Notes under the pieces: generated by a model
What the model was told of the DNA's origin: nothing
What the model saw: the letters and a program-made list of their open reading frames with translations, nothing else
Database searches by the model: none
Shown: in pieces, positions 10,421 to 22,200 of the stretch
Position numbering within the stretch: position 1 is the first letter of the stretch
How the letters are laid out: every line of letters starts with the position of its first letter
Program-made: the position numbers and the translations under genes
Source of the DNA: Saccoglossus kowalevskii
Taxonomy: Eukaryota > Hemichordata > Enteropneusta > Harrimaniidae
DNA length: 30,175 nt
Assembly: GCF_000003605.2 (NCBI RefSeq)
Contig: NW_003139324.1
Location: 197,945 to 228,119, forward strand
Direction: 5' to 3'

Positions 10421-11038
10421 ATGAGTTTTAATTAAAACCACAGCTGCAGTGTTGTGTTTACAAAAGTGAGCTATGTTTTTGCACTTTTCAAAGAAAAAAT
10501 CCTGCCTCTCAAGCTATCCAAAACATCCAAATCACGATTTTTCTTTTAACAATAGAATTGAGAAAGGGATGAATTGTATTTGCCATGCAAGTCTATGAAG
10601 CAGCTCTCAAGACACTTTGAGATACCCGTAATGAACATTGTACGTGAGATCAAGCAATTCAAACCTCAAACAATTACGATTCTAGTGGAGATACTGAGAA
10701 CAAATCGAAATTGTAAAATTGGAGAAGCGATCAAGAAATGATGGTGTCTAGGGATTTGGTTGTAGTGATGATGGCTTTGCAGTCTGTACTAGTTGTTTTA
10801 GATGCGATTATTGTATTTGCTGTATCACTAATGCATCTCTAATGCATGTAGAAGTGCAGTAAACTAAAATTGTGCATTCATTGTGTACTGGGTCATTAAA
10901 GTATGACTTACTTTGGTCAAAGAATACAATTATAGAACAAAATTGGTAACTGTTAACACCCCAAAAATCTTGTATGAAAACAACCATGTAAACTCAAAGA
11001 AATGAAGCAACTGTTATTAGACTTATGGTTTGACATTT
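10421..11038. other. Non-coding stretch between foldback element and monomer repeats
   Basis: AT-rich sequence with no open frame of note and no motif I recognise. Confidence 0.5.
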
Positions 11039-12345
11039 GTGCGTCCATGCATGCGTCTGAGCCTGTATCTTAGGCGTGCCTGGACCAATCGTATTCAAAC
11101 TTCACACTTACATCATGCATAATATTATACATATGCACATCAATTTGTTTCACGATCTGATTTAAGATGGCAGAAGGTGGCCATTTTTGTGCTAAAAATC
11201 ATCAAAATCAAACATTTATGGATTAGACATTATGGGTTCCTGATGCATGTCATTTTATTTTTCAGATCGGATTCAAAATAGCTGACTGGCGGCCATTTTG
11301 TTTTAATGAATGCACTTCTAGAGCCATATCTCTGACATGCTTTGACTGATTATGTTCAAATTTTATATATACGTTATACATCATAGTATAAATATATGAA
11401 TGTATTCACAATGGCCGACCATTGGCCATTTTGTTTTAATTAATGCTGTTCCAGAGCAATATTTCTCAATATGGACAAGTACTTATTTGACGATCAGATA
11501 CAAGATGTCAATCATTTTAATGTCATAACCAAGCATCATCTTCTGGATCCATATCTCTGACATGTTTATGTTCCAACAATATTACTATAAACAAAACTAT
11601 ATATCTTAAATTTGATAACTAACGAGGACTGTGCCATGCATGGTTTGTTAGTCCCCGTTCGGACGTACATGTAGTCCGAAAACGGGGACTTGTGTTTTGC
11701 CCTGTCCGTCCGTCCGTCCGTGATCACCTGTATCTCGAACATGCATGGACCGATTAAGTTCAAACTTCACTCATACATCACACATTATATGGGACATATG
11801 CACATGCATTTTTTTCATGATCCGATTAACGATGGCCGAATAGCGGCCATTTTAAGGCCGAAAATGCATCAAAATCGCATTTTTTCACCATTCCGGACCT
11901 GGATCTCAGTTATGCATGGACGGATTTTGTTCAAATTTGGTACATACATTAAACATAATAGGACCTTGATGCACGTCTTTTTTTTTTGGGATCAAGTTCG
12001 AAATGGCCGACTGGCGGCCATTTTGTTTAAAGAATTCAGTTCTGGATTCCGTATCCAAGACATGTCTGGATTGATCAAGTTCAAACTTCACATACACATG
12101 GTACATCATGTCACAAATAGATATGTGCATTTGTTTCATGATCTGCTTAACAATAGCGGAATGATGGCCATTTTAAGGCCGAAAATGCATCAAAATCACG
12201 TATTTTCACAATTCCAGAAGCGGATCTCAGTCATGCATGGATGGATTTTGTTCAGATTTAGCACAATGTGTTGTACATATGCAGGTGCATTTCGGTCATG
12301 ATCTGCTTTGAATGTATATGTCACTCAAATATGAACGGAACGGGG
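11039..12345. repeat. Diverged monomer repeats with ATGGCC...GGCCAT core and a terminal hairpin
   Basis: A unit of roughly 150-170 bp recurs. It has a 'catg.atggac.gatt..gttcaaa.tt' segment, then a 'gatggccga..ggcggccatttt' segment. GGCCATTTT cores are seen near 11189, 11290, 11430, 11843, 12014 and 12164. Each core is a partial palindrome (ATGGCCG / CGGCCAT). At 11650-11690 a hairpin pairs AGTCCCCGTTCGGAC with GTCCGAAAACGGGGACT around a 9-nt loop, followed by (GTCC)n. A related GAACGGGGAC lies near 12336-12346, so 11650-12345 may be one transposable unit with GTCCCCGTTC ends. The 203-codon plus-strand frame at 11690-12301 is made entirely of these units. Confidence 0.75.
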
Positions 12346-13145
12346 ACGTGTCATTGACAATGACTTGTTCATCCCATAATTTTACAATATATTATTGCAT
12401 TATTGCATTGACTTAAATATATTTTTATTTTCGTGATTGGAAAGCTTAATTTGTTACTAATCTCTGAACACATTGGCTTTAAAAAACTCATTTAATAACC
12501 GCCGTAACAGTGTTTGCGTACTGTATAACTGAGAATAAAGCAATATGATTTTAGATTGTATGATAACGTGCCTTGTTATACAGTAACATCTACCACTAAG
12601 TGGCGTATGGCGGTAACCGAGGTAAAATTACGATTCTTATATTTGAATTTTGATTGTAGTAGCAATAGTATGACAACGACTTTGCATAAAATATATTTGA
12701 CATGTCACCTTGAAACTCTAATCACCCAACAGTGCGAACATATGAATCTGACACAATATTGACTTGGTGCATCTAAGGAATTGTGTTAAGACCGAGGATT
12801 TGAGTGAATTTTGTTATTCCTTGGTCAATGTGAAATTTACAATGGCCATTTTAGGCTCATCAGAAAAGTGTTCTTATCTGTTATTTGATGTGATTGTACA
12901 CTGGTGCCATTTCTTTAAAATGGGGAAAGTTATGGGACATTACATGCAGTATTCCTATATGGTGTGAATAATATTCATCAAATCTACAATAATTGACAAA
13001 TTGTTAGTTCTCTAAACTTAAAATAGATGCTCTACTTCTCAAAATAATAGCTTAAACACCAACACCACTGGATAAGTTCCAGTCTACTGATTAACGTTGA
13101 ATCACAGTGAAATGTTCTAAACGATACACCGCTATTAAATGCACA
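12346..13145. other. 3' flank of the CAP gene, including its probable 3' UTR (minus strand)
   Basis: No gene is recognised on the plus strand. On the minus strand, possible poly(A) signals for the CAP gene are ATTAAA at 12496-12491 and AATAAA at 12429-12424, implying a 3' UTR of about 0.65-0.72 kb if used. A TA-flanked hairpin lies at 12521-12583. Confidence 0.35.
12521..12583. mobile_element. 63-bp TA-flanked inverted-repeat element
   Basis: TA-CTGTATAAC (12519-12529) and GTTATACAG-TA (12575-12585) are perfect inverted repeats of 11 bp including the TA. The TACTGTA end resembles that of the 4033-4239 MITE, so this may be a tiny relative or an internal deletion product. Confidence 0.4.
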
Positions 13146-13252
13146 TTACACACTACAGCATGTGATGACCAATAAGATGGATACCAGTATGTTGGTGAAA
13201 TTGAGATTTAACACCAATGCAGCGGATGCGACATTTTCAGCCTTTGGTGTAG
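13146..13252 (-). CDS. CAP gene exon 12: hydrophobic C-terminus
   Basis: Residues 385-419 and TAA at 13148-13146. Small residues (ENVASAA) precede a hydrophobic end (ILVSILLVITCCSV) with no basic residues after it, which suits a GPI-attachment signal better than a membrane helix with a cytoplasmic tail. The acceptor follows a long pyrimidine tract. Confidence 0.8.
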
Positions 13253-16200
13253 CTATGAAAACAAAAGAAATACATTATTATTAAAAAGATGAGTCAGGAT
13301 TACTGTGTTAGTTACTGCTTATATCTGCAATGGATTCTGGGAGGACAACTTTACATTATGATATATTCTATCTTTGAACGATTCTAGAAGAGAATGAGAT
13401 GTACTTACATGTTGGTGATACAAGTTTCTCTTGTGCTTTCGTAGTTTTATCATGAGTTTCATCTTTAAGGCAGCATGGAAGTCACATATGAATCAAGGAA
13501 ACAAAGCATATGTTATTTATTGAGATCCGAAAAGTAGATACATACGTTTTAGTGTAGCTCGCCGTTTAATAACGCTTATTGAATGGGTATAACGTGATCC
13601 AATCTGCAACAAACTAGAATGCTAGAATACTATTTGGCAGTTTGAAGTAAGAAATCGCCCTTGAGGTTAGCGTGTCAATCATGATAAAACTTTCCTATCA
13701 GTTTTGCAAGAATGTCCACAAACAGATGGCATGCGAAAACATGCTGATAGGTTTCACAGAAGAAAATTAAATCAATTTCATAACGAAATAGAAAATAATG
13801 GGGGGGGGGTCGATCCTTAAAAATTTGGCCAAACATTGATATTTCTGTTTCTCCATGTGTTAACTTCAATCACAGTCTATATGGAACCTTTTCATGTTTG
13901 TAACAAGTACATTCAAGTTTCACTGTTTTTGGCAATTGATTCGGTGACAGCGCCAGATTTAAGAAATGCTTTATTTAACATACGGGATGATCTCAGCAAT
14001 GTAAATTGTTGTGGGAGATGTCCCAACATCCAACTATCTTGTTATATTTTTCATAGTCAAAATACTATAAATATTTAACTAAATGTTTCATGCAAGCTAT
14101 AGTGTGAAATATATTGTGAAAGGGAAATCAGCCTGAAATAGTTGCTAAACTAATTGGTTTACTGTATTCGCGAGTACATGATTGAGTATAGTGTGCTAAG
14201 TTACTGACACTGCCCTCTACGCCCCAGGTGCGTGATTAATAATGCAGATGAACCAGTTTGTAGTGGTTGGAGAACATGTGTTTATCAGTTACTGTTTCGA
14301 TATTTGATTTGAGATAAGGAAATTGTCCGAATAACTATTCCAACTTGCCAAAGGAGTTTTTCGATTTGGCTTGTCATAAAGGTCGTGCTAGTTTTGTTTA
14401 AAGCTATTTACTGACTAAACATGGCTGCCCCTACAGGGTTTGTCCGGACCCCACACAAAAAAAGTTCTCTAAATCTGTTCAAAACTTTTTGGATTTCGGC
14501 ATTCCCATGATGTATTCCTGGAGGAAAAGACAGTACACTGTCGCATCGACCTCCGCTGCCAGTCAGTCGATATTTTCGCTGTACTGTGTTTGTGCATACT
14601 TTGCAGTATCCTCGTAATAACCTCACATTATAATCAACTTACCTTTCTTATCTACATGGGTTTTCTCCGTACCTTTCACCTCCACATCGACATGTTCTGT
14701 AATTTCAACCATGACTGGTGTTGTTACTGGATTTTCTGTTATGATAAATAAACATTGAAAATAAACGGCGCAAACGCAAAAGATCTACTTTTTGAAGATG
14801 CAACAAGGACGAGAAAATGTAAATTTTAGTTTGACGATGCATAATGATAAATACATTGGACTGTGATTTACCATAAACTGAAAACGTTTTTCTTGTGGTT
14901 ATCATCTTATCACAGTTACCAAAACCGTAACCGTGATATTTTTAAAGATAATAGTATTTGACAATAGTTGTTCATGTTTTTATAACATGTATTCTCACCG
15001 CATAAATCGCCTGTAAAATCTTTAGTACATTCACACGTACATGTGGCGACATCCAAGTTACCTTCGTTCTGACAAATCTTACCACCACAGCAACTCTGCT
15101 CCTCCTCCCCTTCTGGCAACTGTTCTACACGAGAAAACAAACATCCCCATCCACATTAGAAATCTGAACCAATATGCGACAAATGGCAACTAACCTAGTA
15201 TCTTATAGCGGGCAGTGAGAGTGGGTAAGCGTTGAAAATATTCAATTTACGTTAAAAGTATAATCTCAATGTGACAACTGTTTCAAAAAGACGTCCAGGG
15301 AAAACAACATAATGATTTTACATGAAAGAGCTTCACACACGTAGCAGAATGCAATTTGCATTTGATGTCACACTTCATTTCCTAGATATTCAACTTTATG
15401 ATGCGAATTAGTTCAAATTTTCAGTGTGAATATTACGTATGTGTATCAAATAATAAAAAGATTAGAATGTTGTACACAAGATGTATAGATATTGTCATTT
15501 TGGTTGTTGAAAATAGAATGACACTTTGTAACCAGTATAAGCGACTCTTCTCGATAAATTGTGTAAACGAGAAAATCAAGATGGTGGACTACATAATACA
15601 CAGAGAATAAAATGGAATATAAAAACTTTCATTCTCCCACATCTTTCTACTGGAACCAATATGTTGTTTTCCCATTTCTGTAAAAAATGATGTGAATGTT
15701 CAATGTTGAGTTTCGTAATACACCATTACCGCAAGTAATTCGTAGTTCGGTGGTGACGTAAAATGGTGTACGGGTTCACTGGGTTCATATTGTTTTGATG
15801 AATGTTCCATCAACAAACAATAGTTGTTTAGAGATTTGTCACAGTCTACAAGACGAATTTACAATTGAAATATTTGAGCGACTTTGCTTACACCCTTTTC
15901 CGCCTTTTTACGACACAGAAATGTTTCATTGTTAGAGGACGCGTTTTGGAAGGTTATAATGTTGTTTTTATACTTACGGCATAGTCCACACATCAATGGA
16001 CATTTTGTAAGGACGTTTGAATGGTCCTCGTTGCACCAGTGTCTGTACCAACCGTTCCCACAATGGCGACTGGTGTCACTGCATGGTTCTGTGGATTGAA
16101 CGGCGTATGCATCAGTATTATACATCTATTACTGTAATTGGAATTTCAGAATACAATAATTTCTGGTATCTGCCTCGAATAACTATGCAAATCAGTACAC

Positions 16201-19200
16201 GGAGTCTAATAATTATGCTAATTTACAACGCTATTGGGTCCAGTTTGACTTATTTAAGCCACCAATAGATGAACATGAACAAAACAAAAACATCCTTTCA
16301 TCTGAAAGTATATTTTAGTATGCAAAATAAAATATGAATGATTCAAATTCTAGATTTGATTACGGACTGTATCATGTAACGTTGTGTGAACGAAACAATT
16401 TCAGCAGTTGTTATCAACGAGTTCCATCAAGACAGCAGTATTCCAGCCGATGATCTTCAAAATAGATCTCTTATACTCGATGGCCCATTGGTGTCACATT
16501 GTATGTTACCTCCTGCAACATAAACCTAATTCTAATTTAGCGGAACACAAATTTAATTGACAAAACTAAATTTTATTTTACAACACATTACTTTCTTTAA
16601 AGCTAATTTTTCAATTATTTTTTTTTTTGCTATGGTAATGTTTCATTTTTAAAAAACATTCTATGGCAATAGGAAGAATTGTTCAACGGTCTTTACCCTT
16701 TGTATTTTCTTGATAAAAAATGCCACTGCCTATGGTATCTGCCTGTGGTATCTTCCTGTGGTATCTTCCAACGCAATGTCATGGCTAAAAACAATCTGAT
16801 CATTCTCATTGTTTGACAACACAAATTTAAGCTTATGATAAAAGGACATAACATTTTTCACGCGTCTCCTACTAGCCCTGAATTATTGTCATTTCAAATA
16901 TCCAATATAAACCACATGTACCACACATGGCATAACATTTTGAGTCTGTAGTTACACTAATATAACAATGACAAAGTAGGTGTGGCAAATTTCCATAAGA
17001 GAACAATTTAATTCAGGTATTGTTCTGCATCCGACTAAGTATGGAACGAGCTCGTTAGTCCAAAGCGCTATCGATTATGAATATTTTAAATACGCTGCTG
17101 ATGGGGGGGGGGGGGAGATTAATGCAAATATATTGTCGTATGTAATTAATGTTACTATAACGTCACATTTTCTCAAATATTCGTTATATTATAACAGGAA
17201 GTATGTGTTTAGCAAATTCCGTAAAAAGGAGTCTCATATTACTTACTCAGGGCATATCATTACATAATTCATTATCGACATTGACAATAAAGCGAATTAT
17301 AAGTACAGTATGGTCAGTGTGAGACGGAAAGGAATGGGAAATAATGAATGTCACGTGACGCTGGGCCGCTGAAACAGGTTACGTCATCTTATCTCCAAAA
17401 AACATTTACACAGTTCATAATGCTTTTCTGATTATCATACAGCGGATTCAATGAAGACAATGAAAATTATGTTCGCAAATTTAAAAAGCCGCTACAGAGA
17501 GTATGAGCCAGAAATGTCGTGTTTTAATGAAATGAATACTGTGTTTAGTGTTGTTTTCTGTTACTTTGCGATAAAGAGCGTATTCCGGATACAGTGTTGC
17601 ATATGACGGTAAAGGGAACAGGAATGAGACTGACCAGGCGATCTTCATAGTTGCCGATGACGGACTAATAATGTTACATGTGACTCAGCACGAATTAATT
17701 TACTGGTTTTATTCGTGGCTTTTTTACAGTTTAAGAAAATGGCAAATTTGTGCCGGAAATGTCTGTCCATGCGCCGGCCCATAGCTAAATCGTGACAATG
17801 TTTTTTCTTTAAAATATTTTTTTTAACGTGACTAATAAATCTAATCTTTACAAAATTACAGTAACAATAATAATAATAATAATAATAATAATACCTCCAT
17901 TTCGCTATTTTTTTTATTTAATTTTAAATTTAAAAAGAAATAAATCGCCCAGACTGTGCCAGTCTAGAGGGTGGCAAATGGATATGATACGTTAATTCTG
18001 CATTTCAGACGAATGCCATTGTTGAAATAAACGCAATTCAACTTGAAAGAAATGGTCAATGCCATACCATTTTGTACACACGTTCCATATTAGCTTGTCA
18101 TTACGGAATGCCTATGCAGCTCAGGTCTGTGCTCTATGCAAGCAAGTCTGACTAGCCCGTTGATGCTTACGAATTTCTGTAAACATAGGCCAGTCAAGTG
18201 ATTAACAGGGCTCATTAGTATAGCCACACCTGAGGCAAGTGAATTAAGCCGTTAAGTTCACCTGAGCAAGTGATTCCAGTCCAGCCATCTGCGCATGTGC
18301 ATGTACATAAGTCTGTCCGTATACCACAATTTTCACACTTGATGTGGCAATCTGTGTGGAAAAAACAACAATCTTAGTATTCAACTCATCTTGGAAATGT
18401 ATTTTCAGTTACATCCATCATGCCTCATAAAACAATGTGGGAACGTTTATTTTACTCACCGCAGGTACTAAAGGGTTCATCGTGATGCTGACAATCCGGC
18501 ACTGCAAATGAGATGTATTACTATAATTAGTATTCATTAGGCAGTATAATCCGATTATTATGGGTTGACGTCTAGGAACCCCGAGATGGGTGGTAGAACA
18601 AATGTGAAAATTAGGTTTTCCTTCGCCACGTTTTGAGCTAGTTTCACCAGAAAAGTTTTACAATTCTATATTGATAAATTTGAAATGACGTTTGCGGGTT
18701 CTAAAACGTGAAGTTCGACGTGGTCTATTTATCATGTCACAAGGAAATGTACTTACTGCAGAGTCCTTCATGGCACCAACTTGGAGGTGGACAAGCTGAG
18801 CAGGCAACGCCACTTATGTAAGGTGCTGTATTTCGGTAGTTGCCCCTATTGTCAACGAGAATAACGAATACATTACATTATGGCAATGATGACTTTCGGT
18901 GGAAGTGCACATGGCATCAAATTACTACCGGTACAGTGACGGTTACATTGAGCGTAACGTAATAATATTATGATTGTTTTGTTGTTAGCACATCGCGATG
19001 TTTACATTTGGGCAACAGTGTGTTTGTTTATAGATAGGTAACAGCTTTATTACAACCGTGTAGAAAATTTTACATTTCTAATTTGGTGTTTAAAATGTAA
19101 TAAAGTTAATAATGAATAACTAAAAAAGTAAGTAGGCGAAAGTTGAGTAAATAAAAAATTAAAAAAGTGTGACTGAGTGTATTCTTTTGTTTGTTCATTT

Positions 19201-22200
19201 ACTGTTACTCAAGTACACATAGAGGGCTATAATAGTATTTTTATCTTTTGATTGTAAAATNNNNNNNNNNNNNNNNNNNNNNNNNNNNNNNNNNNNNNNN
19301 NNNNNNNNNNNNNNNNNNNNNNNNNNNNNNNNNNNNNNNNNNNNNNNNNNNNNNNNNNNNNNNNNNNNNNNNNNNNNNNNNNNNNNNNNNNNNNNNNNNN
19401 NNNNNNNNNNNNNNNNNNNNNNNNNNNNNNNNNNNNNNNNNNNNNNNNNNNNNNNNNNNNNNNNNNNNNNNNNNNNNNNNNNNNNNNNNNNNNNNNNNNN
19501 NNNNNNNNNNNNNNNNNNNNNNNNNNNNNNNNNNNNNNNNNNNNNNNNNNNNNNNNNNNNNNNNNNNNNNNNNNNNNNNNNNNNNNNNNNNNNNNNNNNN
19601 NNNNNNNNNNNNNNNNNNNNNNNNNNNNNNNNNNNNNNNNNNNNNNNNNNNNNNNNNNNNNNNNNNNNNNNNNNNNNNNNNNNNNNNNNNNNNNNNNNNN
19701 NNNNNNNNNNNNNNNNNNNNNNNNNNNNNNNNNNNNNNNNNNNNNNNNNNNNNNNNNNNNNNNNNNNNNNNNNNNNNNNNNNNNNNNNNNNNNNNNNNNN
19801 NNNNNNNNNNNNNNNNNNNNNNNNNNNNNNNNNNNNNNNNNNNNNNNNNNNNNNNNNNNNNNNNNNNNNNNNNNNNNNNNNNNNNNNNNNNNNNNNNNNN
19901 NNNNNNNNNNNNNNNNNNNNNNNNNNNNNNNNNNNNNNNNNNNNNNNNNNNNNNNNNNNNNNNNNNNNNNNNNNNNNNNNNNNNNNNNNNNNNNNNNNNN
20001 NNNNNNNNNNNNNNNNNNNNNNNNNNNNNNNNAAAAACCAGTGTTCGAACTAAAACGGTTATTGGCGCCCACGTTGCTGTACCTGCAACTACAATGCATT
20101 TGTCATAATCGCGCACTTTCAACGGGTGATTCTTGGTTGTAAAATCATAACACGGAACTCGCGTAGCATTGGGTGGATGCGCGTCTATACTGCAACAACA
20201 ACAACAACAACAACAACAGTTTCGAACATTATTGGATAAACGTTTCATTCTTTGTACAATACATTATATTGAAAAAGAGCTCTACCAGCCGAGACGCTGA
20301 ATTGTTTGAGTTACGGAAACATCGATTTACAAAATTGAACACGCCCATATTTTAGAAAAAATGCCCACTTTTGCGAAACAACTTCTACATTGTAACTCGA
20401 TGTTACTGCAAACATGCAACGGTAAACAAAAACAAACAACCTGTTTTGCCAACGTTACTTTAGATTTTGGTGGTAAGTGAAATTCCTGCTGCCGACTGCC
20501 AGTGTCATTGGTATTAGAACATGCAAATATTCTATACCCGCGACGTATCGACAATCAATCAATCAATGCAATCAACATACCATTTATTCACTTACATTAT
20601 AAGGACTCCCTTTGAACCAAACGGGTACGCGAGGCATCAACCTTTGGTGATTTTTTTTAAGAAGACAAACCCACCCCTTGAATCAAATCTACAAAAACAT
20701 ACCTTATTTCATAGTTGACACGAAATCACGTAGTTAATACTAGTACAATCGTCCAAAATCATGGTAAAAAGGGTCATTTGACCAATAAAAGAATGTGGTT
20801 CCTACTAGTGATCCCTGGTAAGAACGAAAAGTAAAAGCACAGGGGCTGTCACGTGGCACTCAAGAAGCCCATTCAAAGGATCGCGTCCAGACCGCGCTCA
20901 CTCTGAAAAAAAACATGGTGATACTACGCGACTATGACGGGAAGGGGGTAGTAGAAACCAGAGTGTATACATGACAATGTTAAGGTAAATGTGTAAACTC
21001 ACACCGTTTTTCTTATAACCGAACCTCAGATCGAACATGCCCGGCAAAGTGCCTGGATGACGTACGGCGATAGTTTTCATCATGAAAATGAAAACATTTG
21101 CACTCTTGTAAACATCACGCATAATATTATTTTACACTCGTTGTAACCGTCATCGTTGACTTAGCGAGTAGTAGTTTCGCTCCACTCAGGTGTTACTGGT
21201 AGTATAAAGGTCTGCACAGAGTACAGCAGTTATTTATTTGTATTCGTGTACATACGGTAGGTTTGAACAGGTCTACGGTTTGGCGTGTTATTTCCACTTC
21301 TCCGCTGTATGTTTTTGAACACATAGAAACTATTCACTTACGCAGGTCCGTAGTTGCACACCACCATATTATAGGCACCGCTATTGCTTGGACACTCAGC
21401 AACTCCACACCCTACTTCTTTAGAGCGTCCTGACACCACCTACATGTATTATAACGTGTATGATAGTCTCGTGTTGGAATGTTAACTCATTAGTTTTACT
21501 GAATCATAACGACGATCATGTCAAGTCACGCCGTTCATATTTTTGATATTTTTTTTTAGTCTGTTGCCAGTCAGTAAAAATGTAGCTTTTGGGTAATTTA
21601 CTATAGTAGTATTTTAAATGACGAACAACTAAACCACAGATAGAGTTGTCACGTCTACACTCAATATTTTAACATTGCAGAATCGATTTGTCGAGACCGA
21701 GATATTCACCATGGATCTTACCTGTGTGTAATGTCCACATTCCTTAGTGCATGTTATATTATCAAAATTATAGAATTCTTTTTCGGCAAACCACTGATCG
21801 AGGGCCGTCATTGCACTGAAAACATAAACGAAACATGTGTGAGTTGCGCCCTCCGGCGATCGCTACAGAAAACGCAATTGAGTTTCGTCAGCTGTCAATA
21901 TTTATTTTAAAGGATCGTGATTTAATGCCACTTCGTCGCTAATGCTACATTAAAATTAATATTGATTAATATTAAAATGTATATGAATTGTCTCTTACTT
22001 GAGGCCTGTGCCCTTTTTCATATTCTGGCCAATGATGGAATATGGTGGGTTTGATACTTCTGGTTGACCATGCTCCCAAACACATCTCTCGGCCCACGTC
22101 TGTGCCATATTGGCCAGCTCTTCGTGCCACATCTGATTAAAAATGCAGTAGAGGGGGAAATAGTTTCTCGAGAACCGATCAAGCAGACTTACTAAGCTGC

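Larger units (their letters stand above)
16089..18261 (-). other. CAP gene intron 7 (2173 bp)
   Basis: Contains an ATGCAAAT octamer near 16183, three short copies of a TGCCTGTGGTATCT-like word (16727-16769), a 12-bp G-run near 17104 and an (AAT)n microsatellite near 17867-17893. No coding sequence is recognised. Confidence 0.7.
18846..21341 (-). other. CAP gene intron 4 (about 2.5 kb, includes assembly gap)
   Basis: Contains the 772-N gap, a (CAA)n repeat at 20190-20219 and a short (CAAT)n run near 20555. A GC-richer patch around 21003-21085 on the minus strand is open in more than one frame and ends near GTGAGT, but no exon is needed between NYGPA and GNYR. Confidence 0.7.

Noticed and set aside
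11690-12301. 203-codon plus-strand open frame
   Set aside because: Made wholly of the monomer repeats; its 'residues' repeat in step with the DNA units and match no protein family.
14408-14626. 72-codon minus-strand frame and a short plus-strand ATG frame in CAP intron 10
   Set aside because: No domain, no matching splice phases, and exons 10 and 11 already join cleanly.
19227-20248. Three long frames spanning the gap
   Set aside because: They consist of N; only a few codons at each side are real.
20898-21122. 74-codon minus-strand frame ending near GTGAGT in CAP intron 4
   Set aside because: Exon 4 to exon 5 restores the conserved CAP2-hinge junction without it; no family match. A decayed duplicate exon is possible but unsupported.
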